Source: Bacillota bacterium (GTDB taxonomy: Bacteria; Bacillota; Clostridia; Christensenellales; Christensenellaceae). Taken from it: a stretch of DNA of 64,000 bases. The translations under genes were made by a program, and so were the position numbers. The stretch's first letter is position 1. The number at the start of each line of letters is the position of its first letter. The stretch covers positions 62,001 through 126,000 of the forward strand of contig JAEYKI010000001.1 of assembly GCA_023408315.1 (NCBI GenBank), read 5' to 3'. Of this stretch, positions 40,579 through 48,801 are shown piece by piece. The notes under the pieces are model-generated. The model was not told the origin of the DNA. It was given only the letters and a program-made list of their open reading frames with translations, and ran no database searches.

Positions 40579-41772
40579 TTATACGCAGAGGGAATCCCTC
40601 TCCACAATCAACGCCTCTCCCATGCCTCCGCCAATACACAGGGTTGCAAGCCCATATTTGCCGCCCTGTCTGCGCATCTCATGCAGCAGGGTAACCAAAA
40701 TACGCGCGCCGGAGGCCCCAATGGGGTGCCCCAGCGCAATCGCGCCGCCGTTTACGTTCACCTTTTGGCTGTCCAGTCCCAGGTCGCGGGACACCGCAAT
40801 GGCCTGCGCGGCAAACGCCTCGTTTGCCTCCACCAGGTCTATCTGCGAAATCTCCAGGCCCGCTCTTCCAAGCGCCTGCTTTACGGAAGGCACGGGGCCG
40901 GTGCCCATAATCTCCGGGGGAACGCCCTGGGAACCGTAAGCCACAATTCTGGCGATTGGTTTTAAACTGTTCTGTTCCGCAAATCTGCGGGATACAAGCA
41001 CCAGCGCCGCCGCGCCGTCGTTGATACCGGATGCGTTTGCGGCCGTAACCGTGCCGTCCTTTTTAAACGCCGGTTTCAGGCCGGAAATACTCTCCGCCGT
41101 AACGCCCCTGCGCGGATATTCGTCCTGGCAAAATTCCAGCGGGCCACCCTTGCGCTGGGGAACCTGCACTTTTGCTATTTCGTCCGCAAACTTGTTCTCA
41201 TTCTGCGCGGCCTCGCACTTTTGCTGGGAAGCCGCCGCAAAAACGTCCTGCTCCCCGCGTGTAATTCCGTATTTCTCCGCTATGTTTTCCGCCGTAATGC
41301 CCATGTGGTAATTGCCCATCGCATCCCACAGGCCGTCGCATATCATTTCGTCCACAACCCTGCCGTCACCCATGCGTCCGCCCGTCCTGTGCTCGCGCAG
41401 CAGATAGGGCGCCTGTGACATGTTTTCCATGCCGCCCGCAACAATGCAGTCCGCGTCGCCCGCGCGTATGGCCAGCGCGGCCAGATTAACGGCCTTCAGC
41501 CCGGAGCCGCACACCTTGTTCACCGTCATGGCCGGAGATTCCACCGGAATGCCCGCAAATACGGCAGCCTGCCTGGCGGGGTTCTGCCCCAGGCCCGCCT
41601 GCAGCACGTTGCCCATAATCACTTCGTCCACCTGTTCCGCCAGCACGCCCGCGCGTGCGAGTGCCTCGCGAATCACCGCCTCGCCCAGCCGCGCGGCAGG
41701 CACATCCTTCAGCGCGCCGCCAAAAGACCCAATGGCCGTCCGGCAGGCGGATACAATCAAAACGTCTTCCAT
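40579..41772 (-). CDS. Acetyl-CoA acetyltransferase (thiolase)
   Basis: The 397-residue protein has the nucleophile region VNKVCGSGLKAVNLAALAI at about residues 83-100, the GHPIGASGARILVTLLHEM segment and the second active cysteine CIGGGMGEALIVERDS near the end. It splits acetoacetyl-CoA or condenses two acetyl-CoA. It closes the crotonyl-CoA to acetyl-CoA branch with the hydratase and the dehydrogenase of this operon. The true start is the ATG at 41772 (MEDVLIVSACRT); the frame extends 11 codons upstream without a start signal. Confidence 0.93.
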   Translation of the reverse strand: MEDVLIVSACRTAIGSFGGALKDVPAARLGEAVIREALARAGVLAEQVDEVIMGNVLQAGLGQNPARQAAVFAGIPVESPAMTVNKVCGSGLKAVNLAALAIRAGDADCIVAGGMENMSQAPYLLREHRTGGRMGDGRVVDEMICDGLWDAMGNYHMGITAENIAEKYGITRGEQDVFAAASQQKCEAAQNENKFADEIAKVQVPQRKGGPLEFCQDEYPRRGVTAESISGLKPAFKKDGTVTAANASGINDGAAALVLVSRRFAEQNSLKPIARIVAYGSQGVPPEIMGTGPVPSVKQALGRAGLEISQIDLVEANEAFAAQAIAVSRDLGLDSQKVNVNGGAIALGHPIGASGARILVTLLHEMRRQGGKYGLATLCIGGGMGEALIVERDSLCV

Positions 41773-41785
41773 AAAACAATACCTC

Positions 41786-42763
41786 TTATCCCAGATTTTC
41801 CACATCGCCCCGTATGCGGGCTACGTCCCTGGCCTCCAGCACAATATCCGCGCCGCCAATGTTGTCCTTAAGCTGGAATACCTTCCTTGCGCCGCACAAC
41901 ACGTTCACAAAATCTCCCTGCGCCCTTAGCCACGCAATTGCCAGGCGCGTATAGGTGCAGCCATACTTTTGCAGAAGGTCCGCCCACCCCTGCATCATGT
42001 CAATCACCCGCGGCAGGTTTTCTTTTGCAAACCACTTTTTGCCGTCCCGCGCGCTCCCCGGCGCGGGCACAAAATCCCTGCCTATATTGCCGGTCAAAAG
42101 CCCCATCTCCAGGGGAGAATACGCCTGAAACGCAATGCCGTTTTGTTTCAGAAGTTTAAAAAGCCTGTCTTCAGCGCCGCGGTCCAGCATGCTGTATTTT
42201 TCCTGAATAATGTCCAGCCCGCCGCACGCGATGTATTCCTTTAAATGTTCAACAGAAACGTTGGATGCGCCAACCGCCAGAATCTTCCCTTCCTGTTTCA
42301 ATTTTTTCAGCGCCTCCATGGTTTCCCAAACGGGCGTAAAAAACGGAGGCACAGACTGCCAGTGCGTAAAATAAATGTCTATGTGGTCTGTCTGCAAACG
42401 CCGCAGGCTATCCTCCACCTCCCTCTGAATGGAAGCAGGGCTTAAGTTGCGGAGCACCTGCTTGCCGTCCTTTTCAAAAAAGAAGGAGCCTTCCTCCACG
42501 TCCCACACCAGCCCGCATTTGGTGGAAATATATACGTTGTTGCGCATTCCCTTTAAAGCCTTGCCCACAACTTGTTCGCTCAGGCCCTTGCCGTAAGCGG
42601 GCGCGGTATCTATCAGGTTGATGCCGCCGTCCACCGCCGCGTGAATGGTGGCTATGGAGTCGCTCTCGTCGTTTTCTCCCCACCATTGCCCGCCGCCAAT
42701 GGCCCATGTGCCCAGCCCAACCGCCGAAGCGTTTGGTATAGCGCCTATCTTCATATATCTCAT
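41786..42763 (-). CDS. Aldo/keto reductase
   Basis: The 325-residue protein has the barrel start AVGLGTWAIGG, the catalytic DTAPAYGKGLSEQVVGKAL and STKCGLVWDVEEG (Tyr and Lys in standard places), and the ending DFVNVLCGARKVFQL. Unlike the one at 26134 it has no iron-sulfur domain. It may reduce an aldehyde or ketose in the same operon. The ATG at 42763 follows GGAGG by 8 bases. A second methionine lies three codons later. Confidence 0.85.
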   Translation of the reverse strand: MRYMKIGAIPNASAVGLGTWAIGGGQWWGENDESDSIATIHAAVDGGINLIDTAPAYGKGLSEQVVGKALKGMRNNVYISTKCGLVWDVEEGSFFFEKDGKQVLRNLSPASIQREVEDSLRRLQTDHIDIYFTHWQSVPPFFTPVWETMEALKKLKQEGKILAVGASNVSVEHLKEYIACGGLDIIQEKYSMLDRGAEDRLFKLLKQNGIAFQAYSPLEMGLLTGNIGRDFVPAPGSARDGKKWFAKENLPRVIDMMQGWADLLQKYGCTYTRLAIAWLRAQGDFVNVLCGARKVFQLKDNIGGADIVLEARDVARIRGDVENLG

Positions 42764-42807
42764 TGCACACCCTCCGTTTATTGGAGGCGTCCCTCCTCCA
42801 AAAGCCA

Positions 42808-43932
42808 TTACTTTAACTCAAAAGAAGAAATAATCATCTTCTGTATCTCAGAAGTCCCTTCGTATATCTGGGTGATCCTTGCGTCGCGGAAGAAACGTTC
42901 GGCGTCGCTGCGTCCGGTGTAGCCAATGCCGCCCAAAAGCTGCAGCGCGTTTGTGGAAGCCATGTCCGCCACCTGGGAGCATTTCAGCTTTGCCATGGCA
43001 GCCTCTTTTGTATGGGGCCTGCCGCTGTCCAGCAGCCGGGCCGCGTGCAGCATCAAATGCCGGGCAGCCTCTATTTCCGTGCGCGCCTGCGCCAAAACGA
43101 ACCGCGTGTTCTGGAATTCGCTGATGCTGCGCCCAAACTGCTTCCGTTCCTTTACATAGGCAACCGCCAGTCCCTGCGCCGCCTCTGCAATCCCCAGCGC
43201 CTGGGCGGCAATGGCGATTCTGCCGCCGTCCAGCGCGGCCATGGCGGTTTTAAAGCCGCTGTCCGGTTCTCCCAGCAGGTTGCCTTTGGGGACCTTTACA
43301 TCCCGGAACACCAGACGCCCGGCGGCAGACCCGCGGATACCCAGCTTTTTTTCATACCCCGCAATGCAAAACCCAGGCATATCCGGCGTAACCAGCAGGG
43401 CGGAAAGCTTGCCTCGTTCGTTCTTTGCGAATACAATGTACACCCCGGCGTGCCCGGCGTTTGTTATAAACACCTTCTCACCATTTAGAACATAGCAATC
43501 GTCCTCTTCCCGCGCCAGGGTTTCAATGGCCCAAACGTCGCTGCCCGCTTCGGGCTCGGTCAACGCAAACGCGCCAAGCAGGTCGCCCGACAGCAGCGGC
43601 CGCAGGTATGCGGCCTTTATCTTTTGGCTGCCAAACAGGGATACGGACAGGCAGCAAAGGGATGTATGCGTGCTCAGCACAACGGCTGTGGACGCGCACC
43701 GCCTGGCAATCTCCTCTATAGCCATTGCATACGCTGTGTAATCCTGGCCTCCGCCGCCCCACTCGGCGCCAAAAGGAATGCCAAAATACTTTCTGCTTTT
43801 CATTTCCCGCACCGCCCGCGCAGGAAAAGCATCGCTTTCATCCGTAACCCTTGCGTCGGGCGCAACCACCGTATCCGCAAACTCCCGCACGCCGTTTATA
43901 AAGTTCGCGTACCGCTCCTGCTCAAAACGCAT
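42808..43932 (-). CDS. Acyl-CoA dehydrogenase
   Basis: The 374-residue flavoprotein has GIPFGAEWGGGGQDYTAYAM, the flavin region LTEPEAGSDVWAIET and the active-site glutamate in QIYEGTSEIQKMII near residue 366. It fits short-chain acyl-CoA dehydrogenases, which interconvert butyryl-CoA and crotonyl-CoA with electron-transferring flavoprotein. No etfAB genes are in the window, so the partner must be encoded elsewhere. Its start overlaps the VOC stop (TGATG). Confidence 0.9.
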   Translation of the reverse strand: MRFEQERYANFINGVREFADTVVAPDARVTDESDAFPARAVREMKSRKYFGIPFGAEWGGGGQDYTAYAMAIEEIARRCASTAVVLSTHTSLCCLSVSLFGSQKIKAAYLRPLLSGDLLGAFALTEPEAGSDVWAIETLAREEDDCYVLNGEKVFITNAGHAGVYIVFAKNERGKLSALLVTPDMPGFCIAGYEKKLGIRGSAAGRLVFRDVKVPKGNLLGEPDSGFKTAMAALDGGRIAIAAQALGIAEAAQGLAVAYVKERKQFGRSISEFQNTRFVLAQARTEIEAARHLMLHAARLLDSGRPHTKEAAMAKLKCSQVADMASTNALQLLGGIGYTGRSDAERFFRDARITQIYEGTSEIQKMIISSFELK

Positions 43933-44345
43933 CACAACTGCCGGAAGAGCTCTATCCTCTCTCCGTTTGGCCCGTGAAAGAAGGCGACTTGCAGGTTGTT
44001 TCCCTTGCGGCCAAAATCCGGCACGTTGTATATCCCCGGTTTTTCAACCTGATAGCCTTTTTGCTCTATATATACAATCGCGCCTTCTATGTCGTCCACA
44101 GAAACGGCAAAATGGTTGGCAGTGGCTTCCGCCAGCGCCTGCACTTTTTCCTTGCCTTCGGGCGGTTCCAGCAGCTCCACGCAGTATCCGTCCATCTGCA
44201 CCATGGCAATTTGCAGCCCGTCCGATTCGTTGTCCACCGTAAAAAGCAGCTTTCCGCCCAGCACGTCCGTGTAAAAACCAACCGCTTCTTGCCTGCTTTT
44301 AACAAATATCGCAATATGGTTCAGTTTTCCAAACATTCCGCTCAT
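43932..44345 (-). CDS. VOC superfamily (glyoxalase / methylmalonyl-CoA epimerase-like) protein
   Basis: The 137-residue protein begins GKLNHIAIFVKSRQEAVGFY and has two beta-alpha-beta-beta-beta units. The glutamate in GYCVELLEPP and the histidines in LNHIAIF and NHFAVSVDDIE are the usual metal positions. Close relatives include methylmalonyl-CoA epimerases and lactoylglutathione lyases. The neighbouring CoA genes favour a CoA-thioester epimerase, which is inference. It is coupled to the acyl-CoA dehydrogenase by overlap. Confidence 0.75.
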   Translation of the reverse strand: MSGMFGKLNHIAIFVKSRQEAVGFYTDVLGGKLLFTVDNESDGLQIAMVQMDGYCVELLEPPEGKEKVQALAEATANHFAVSVDDIEGAIVYIEQKGYQVEKPGIYNVPDFGRKGNNLQVAFFHGPNGERIELFRQL

Positions 44346-44350
44346 TGCGT

Positions 44351-45043
44351 TTATCCCCTTTTCGTTTCGTATTCATAATAAGAGAGCATAAAAGCGTATC
44401 CGCTCTCTTCCAGCCTGTAAAACCGCTTTAAGTGCTCCACAATGGCGCCAATGGTGAGCGCCGCGTCCCTTTTCATCAGCCCGTCTATAATCTGCCTGTG
44501 GTGGCTTATTTTCACAAGGCTGTCCTCCACGTCCACATAATTGGCGGCCTGCAACAGGCATATCTTCTGGTACAAAATCTGCTGGTACGCCGTATGCACC
44601 TGGTTTTTTCCAATCTCGGCCAGCAGCAGATGAAAACGGCAGTCTGTGGTAATGCGCATATACCTGTCGCCTTCCCTGGCGTATTTTTCACATTCGTCCG
44701 CAGCGCGGCTTAAATTTAAAAAATCCGCGTTGCTGCCGTTCTGAATCGCAAGTTTGGCAGAAAACACATCCTGATTCAGGCGCACAATGCCTATCTCGTG
44801 GCGGTCTTTCTCCGTAAACGAGATCACCTCCGCAAACCGCTTGGGATAAATGATCACCAGCCCCTGGGATGCCAGCAGCCGCAGCGCCTCGCGTATGGGG
44901 GTGCGGCTGATGTTCATGCGCTCGGAAATATTCTCTTCCGATATGCGCTCGCCGCACTTGATCTCCTGCATAATGAGCGCCTTCATAATATAATCGTATA
45001 CTGCCTGGCTTAAATTTGCAGCCGAATCCTTTTCTCCGTTCAT
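44351..45043 (-). CDS. GntR family regulator with FCD domain
   Basis: The 230-residue protein has a GntR winged helix (about 10-75: YDYIMKALIMQEIKCGERIS, then MNISRTPIREALRLLASQGL) and a helical FCD ligand domain with a metal or acid site (GIVRLNQDVFSAKLAIQNG, then RFHLLLAEIGKNQVH and HHRQIIDGL). FCD regulators commonly sense organic or hydroxy acids. The ATG at 45043 follows AAGGAG. It lies inside the run but has its own promoter with a site like the one at the operon start, which suggests it controls both. Confidence 0.9.
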   Translation of the reverse strand: MNGEKDSAANLSQAVYDYIMKALIMQEIKCGERISEENISERMNISRTPIREALRLLASQGLVIIYPKRFAEVISFTEKDRHEIGIVRLNQDVFSAKLAIQNGSNADFLNLSRAADECEKYAREGDRYMRITTDCRFHLLLAEIGKNQVHTAYQQILYQKICLLQAANYVDVEDSLVKISHHRQIIDGLMKRDAALTIGAIVEHLKRFYRLEESGYAFMLSYYEYETKRG

Positions 45044-45081
45044 ACAATCAAGCTCCTTGTCATGTACTATTTTAAATTTAT

Positions 45082-45117
45082 GTATACAATTATATGGCTG
45101 AAGAAACAATCCGTCAA
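45082..45117 (-). promoter_or_regulatory. Promoter and operator candidate of the GntR gene
   Basis: On the minus strand TTGACG (45112-45117) and TATAAT (45089-45094) are 17 bases apart. The bases 45084-45095 read ATACAATTATAT, and this same 12-mer occurs at the operon promoter (57598-57609), also overlapping its -10 box. This is the likely GntR/FCD operator. Binding is inferred. Confidence 0.7.
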
Positions 45118-46133
45118 TCGATTTTGATGACCACCTTAAAATGATTCGCGTCCTCCACCTGGAAACGCATGGCCTCCACACACTCGTCCAGAGTAAATTC
45201 CCGGTTCAATATCTGCTCCAGTCTGCCATTTAAAACGCCGGACTTTAAAAGCGCAACGGCCCCTTCAAAGCTCTGCTGCGAATGAATGCGCACACCCTTT
45301 ACGGTCAGTTCCTTGGCAAACACCGCCCCCAGGTTAAAGGGCTGCTCCCCCGCCATGCCAATCACCAGAACAGTGCCGCCAATCTTAACAACGCCGGTCG
45401 CCGCCTGTATGCAGGGCTTACTGCCGGAAGCCTCGTACACCACGTCGAACCCACGGCCATCCGTGATGCGAAGGGTTTCCTGCTCCGGGCCGCACTTTGC
45501 GGGATTAATGGTTTTAATGCCCAGCCTTTGCGCAAACGCCAGGCGGTATTCGTTTATCTCGCTTACATATACATCCGCACCCGTGTGCTGCGCCACCAGC
45601 GCAATCAGCATGCCTATGGGGCCCCCGCCCAGTATCAGGGCGCGCTCGCCCACCTGCAGCCCGCTTCTGCGCACATCGTGCACCGCCACGGCGAGAGGCT
45701 CCGTAATCGCGCCCAGCTTTAAGCCCACATTGCCCGGCAGCCTGTATACTTTTTTCAGAGGCACGCGCACATATTCAGCAAAGCATCCGTCTTCATGGAT
45801 GCCGAAGATCTTAAGCTCCCGGCAAACATTGTCCATGCCGCTAATGCAGGGCTCGCACATTCCGCAGGACCAGAAGGGCTGCACAACCACCCTGTCCCCC
45901 GGGTTCAACCCGTCTCTGGGCGCGCCGTTCATTTTTTCCAGCACGCCGGAAAATTCGTGCCCCGGAATGCGCGGATAAGTTGCGGTGGGGTGGCGGCCCT
46001 GCCATACATGCACGTCGCTGCCGCAAATTCCCGCGTACGCAACCCGCACAAGGGCTTCCCCCGGCCCAATCTCCGGAATCGGCGCTTCCGCCAGCTCCAG
46101 TTTGTTCTTGTCTGCAAATAATGCCGCCTTCAT
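45114..46133 (-). CDS. Zinc-dependent medium-chain alcohol dehydrogenase
   Basis: The 339-residue protein has the catalytic zinc ligands in AGICGSDVHVWQG and IPGHEFSG, the structural zinc cluster CGMCEPCISGMDNVC, and the cofactor loop ILGGGPIGMLIALVAQ. It resembles sorbitol, threonine and 2,3-butanediol dehydrogenases. It probably oxidises a polyol or reduces a ketone in the same pathway. The ATG at 46133 has GAGGAG 6 bases upstream and overlaps the 3-hydroxybutyryl-CoA dehydrogenase end region; the longer frame is less likely. Confidence 0.9.
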   Translation of the reverse strand: MKAALFADKNKLELAEAPIPEIGPGEALVRVAYAGICGSDVHVWQGRHPTATYPRIPGHEFSGVLEKMNGAPRDGLNPGDRVVVQPFWSCGMCEPCISGMDNVCRELKIFGIHEDGCFAEYVRVPLKKVYRLPGNVGLKLGAITEPLAVAVHDVRRSGLQVGERALILGGGPIGMLIALVAQHTGADVYVSEINEYRLAFAQRLGIKTINPAKCGPEQETLRITDGRGFDVVYEASGSKPCIQAATGVVKIGGTVLVIGMAGEQPFNLGAVFAKELTVKGVRIHSQQSFEGAVALLKSGVLNGRLEQILNREFTLDECVEAMRFQVEDANHFKVVIKID

Positions 46134-46143
46134 TTCCGTCTCC

Positions 46144-46986
46144 TCAATATTCAAAAAATCCCTTTTTCGTTTTCTTTCCCAGATACCCCGCCCGCACCAT
46201 TTTTTTCAGCAGGGGGTGAGGTCTGTATTTACCGTCGCCCGTTTCCTTCTGCAACACCTCCATAATAGCCAGCACCACATCGTTGCCAATCAGGTCGGAG
46301 AGCGCCAGCGGTCCCATGGGGTGCGAAGCGCCAAACTGCATGGCGCGGTCTATATCCTGCGCGCTTGCCACACCCTCGGCCAAAACGCCCACCGCCTCGT
46401 TGATCATGGGAATCAGAATCCTGTTCACCACAAAACCGGGGCTTTCCTGCACCTGCACAGGCTCCTTGCCAATGCCCTTTGCAATCTGCAACGCCTTTTG
46501 CAGCGTTTCCGGGCTGGTATGCGCGCCGCAAATCACCTCTACCAGCTTCATCACCGGTGCGGGATTAAAGAAATGCAGGCCCACAAGCCGCCCGGGATGC
46601 GCCAGATTCTTCCCCATCTCCGTTATGGAGATGGAAGATGTGTTTGTTGCCAGCAGCGCGTTTGCATCCAGTATTTTTTCAAGCCCGGCGAATATTTCCC
46701 GCTTTACGGCCAGGCTTTCAAACACCGCTTCCACCGCAAGCCCCGAACCCGCGCAGTCCGCCATGCTGCCCGAAGCGGATATCCGCCCAAAGATATCCTG
46801 TGCCTCCGCTTGCGCTATCTTTCCTTTTTCCGTCAGGCGGCTTAAAGATTTTTGTATGCCCGCAAGCCCGGCCATAAGGCCCTTCTGGTTTACATCCAGC
46901 AATACAACGCTGTATCCCGCCGCAGCAAAGACCTGCGCTATGCCCGCGCCCATGGTCCCCGCGCCAATCACGCACATTTTTTCCAT
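46144..46986 (-). CDS. hbd: 3-hydroxybutyryl-CoA dehydrogenase
   Basis: The 280-residue protein has the NAD loop VIGAGTMGAGIAQVFAAAGY, then SSISITEMGKNLAHPGRLVG, the catalytic histidine in GLHFFNPAPVMKLVEVI and VQESPGFVVNRILIPMINEA. The length matches the clostridial Hbd of the butyrate route. It interconverts 3-hydroxybutyryl-CoA and acetoacetyl-CoA. It is 4 bases after the transketolase C-terminal gene and links the hydratase and the thiolase in this operon. Confidence 0.93.
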   Translation of the reverse strand: MEKMCVIGAGTMGAGIAQVFAAAGYSVVLLDVNQKGLMAGLAGIQKSLSRLTEKGKIAQAEAQDIFGRISASGSMADCAGSGLAVEAVFESLAVKREIFAGLEKILDANALLATNTSSISITEMGKNLAHPGRLVGLHFFNPAPVMKLVEVICGAHTSPETLQKALQIAKGIGKEPVQVQESPGFVVNRILIPMINEAVGVLAEGVASAQDIDRAMQFGASHPMGPLALSDLIGNDVVLAIMEVLQKETGDGKYRPHPLLKKMVRAGYLGKKTKKGFFEY

Positions 46987-46990
46987 ACTC

Positions 46991-47974
46991 TCACCTGCCC
47001 GCTTTCTTTTTTCGCTCTATCGCAATTTTGGCTTTGCGCCCTATTTCCTCCGGCGTAATTTTAAAACGCTCCCGCAAATATTCCACCGAACCCACCTCGC
47101 CAAATTCGTCCGCCACGCCCACGCGTTCCATGGGCGCCGGGCAGTTTTCCGCCAACACCTCCGCCACTGCGGAACCAAGCCCGCCAATCACGTTGTGGTT
47201 TTCCGCCGTAACTATGCATCCCGTCTCCTGCGCCGCCCGCACAATGGCCGCCCTGTCCACCGGCTTAATGGTGAACACGTTCAAAACCCGCGCGGATACG
47301 CCCTCCCTTTGAAGCGCCTCCGCCGCAATGCGCGCGTCCGCCACGCATATGCCCGTCGCCAAAACCGTAACGTCCGCGCCTTCGCGCACCAGCGCCGCTT
47401 TGCCTATCTCAAAAGTGCTGCCTTCCTCAAAAACCTGCACCGCGTTCTTGCGGGAAAGCCTTATGTAATACACGCCCCACGCGTCTTTCAGTTGCCGCAC
47501 AATATCCGCCAGCATCACGGAATCTGTGGGTTCTATCACCGTAACGCCCGGTATGCAGCGCAGCATGCCCATATCCTCAAACGGCATGTGCGTGCCCCCG
47601 TTGTAAGATGCGGTTACGCCGGGGTCGCTCCCAATAATGCGCACGTTGGCCCGCGCAAAGGCGGCCGATATAAACACCTGGTCCGCAACGCGGCGGGATG
47701 CAAACACGCCGAATGTGTGCACATAAGGAATTTTGCCGGCCACGGAAAGCCCCGCCGCCACGCCTACCATGTTAGCTTCCTGTATGCCGCAGTTGATGGT
47801 CTGCTCCGGGAATTTAGCCGCAAAGGGCCGCATGCCAACAGAATTCATCAGGTCTGCGTCCATGTATACAATGCGCTCGTCTTTTTGCGCCATATCCATC
47901 ATGGTGGCCGCGAATACATCCCGCATTGCCTGCGGCTCCTGCTTGTTTATTTCTGCCAATACTTTATAACTCAT
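46991..47974 (-). CDS. Transketolase, C-terminal subunit
   Basis: The 327-residue protein holds the pyrimidine-binding domain and the C-terminal domain of transketolase: NCGIQEANMVGVAAGLSVAG, the VHTFGVFASRRVADQVFIS region and the end domain with VLNVFTIKPVDR. With the upstream half it forms the split transketolase common in Bacillota sugar loci. The ATG at 47974 overlaps the N-terminal subunit's stop (ATGA) and has AAGGAG just upstream. A longer frame upstream of it belongs to the other subunit's coding region. Confidence 0.92.
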   Translation of the reverse strand: MSYKVLAEINKQEPQAMRDVFAATMMDMAQKDERIVYMDADLMNSVGMRPFAAKFPEQTINCGIQEANMVGVAAGLSVAGKIPYVHTFGVFASRRVADQVFISAAFARANVRIIGSDPGVTASYNGGTHMPFEDMGMLRCIPGVTVIEPTDSVMLADIVRQLKDAWGVYYIRLSRKNAVQVFEEGSTFEIGKAALVREGADVTVLATGICVADARIAAEALQREGVSARVLNVFTIKPVDRAAIVRAAQETGCIVTAENHNVIGGLGSAVAEVLAENCPAPMERVGVADEFGEVGSVEYLRERFKITPEEIGRKAKIAIERKKKAGR

Positions 47975-48798
47975 TCTCCTTGCCTCCCCAGGGATGCCTG
48001 CAAACGGCCTATTGCCTGCTGCGCCTGTTCCTTGGTGAACGTCATATGGTGGTTGAACAACTGGCCTTCCGCAAAGGTGCAGCCCTTTCCCTTCCGGGTG
48101 TTCAGCACGATCATATTCGGTTTCTCCGTCTGCGCCTTTGCCGCCCGCACAGCCGTTTGAATTGCGTTTACGTCGTGCCCGTCTATATCCTGCACATTCC
48201 AGCCAAATTCCCGGAACTTGGCGGCAATGTCTCCCAAATCGCAAATATCTTTTGTATAGCCGTCCAGTTGCTGCCGGTTATAATCCACAAACGCAATCAG
48301 GTTTCCCACCTTGTGCTGCGCGGCAAACAGAGCGCCCTCCCACACCTGGCCCTCGTCGCATTCGCCGTCTCCCAAAATGAGGTATACCCGGTTTGGCTTT
48401 TTGCTCATTTTCAAGCCCAGCGCAATACCAATGGCGGAAGACATTCCCTGCCCCAGCGAGCCTGTGCTCATATCCACGCCGGGCGTTTTGTTCCGGTCGC
48501 AGTGGCTGGGCAGCCGGGTTCCGCCCTGGTTAATGGTCGCAAGCTCCTCCAGGGTAAAATACCCTCTCAGCGCCAGAGCCGCGTACAGCGCGGGGCCGGA
48601 ATGCCCTTTGGAGAGCACCAGGTAATCCCGCTCCTCCCACGCCGGATTTTTGGGGTCAATCTTCATTTCCGCCCCATAAAGCACGGCCAGTGTTTCCGCT
48701 ATGGACATGGCCCCGCCCACATGGCCAAACCCCAGATTGGACAGGGCTTTTAAAGCCTCCATCCGTATTTCGGCTGCAAATCGTTCCAACTCTTCCAT
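47971..48798 (-). CDS. Transketolase, N-terminal (thiamine diphosphate) subunit
   Basis: The 275-residue protein carries the pyrophosphate-binding motif GDGECDEGQVWEGALFAAQH ending near NRQQLDG, with FGHVGGAMSIAETLAVLYG and LSKGHSGPALYAALALRGYF. It pairs with the downstream C-terminal subunit. A two-carbon ketol transfer by this pair would generate or use glycolaldehyde, erythrose or xylulose-type sugars. Its place between the CoA-transferase and Hbd genes is unusual for a fatty-acid-type operon and suggests a sugar feed to the pathway. Confidence 0.92.
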   Translation of the reverse strand: MEELERFAAEIRMEALKALSNLGFGHVGGAMSIAETLAVLYGAEMKIDPKNPAWEERDYLVLSKGHSGPALYAALALRGYFTLEELATINQGGTRLPSHCDRNKTPGVDMSTGSLGQGMSSAIGIALGLKMSKKPNRVYLILGDGECDEGQVWEGALFAAQHKVGNLIAFVDYNRQQLDGYTKDICDLGDIAAKFREFGWNVQDIDGHDVNAIQTAVRAAKAQTEKPNMIVLNTRKGKGCTFAEGQLFNHHMTFTKEQAQQAIGRLQASLGRQGE

Positions 48799-48801
48799 TT
48801 G

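Noticed and set aside
46283..48160. A 625-codon plus-strand frame across the hbd and transketolase genes
   Set aside because: It is antisense to two strongly conserved genes, its translation is arginine/histidine-rich without any domain, and it has no ribosome site.
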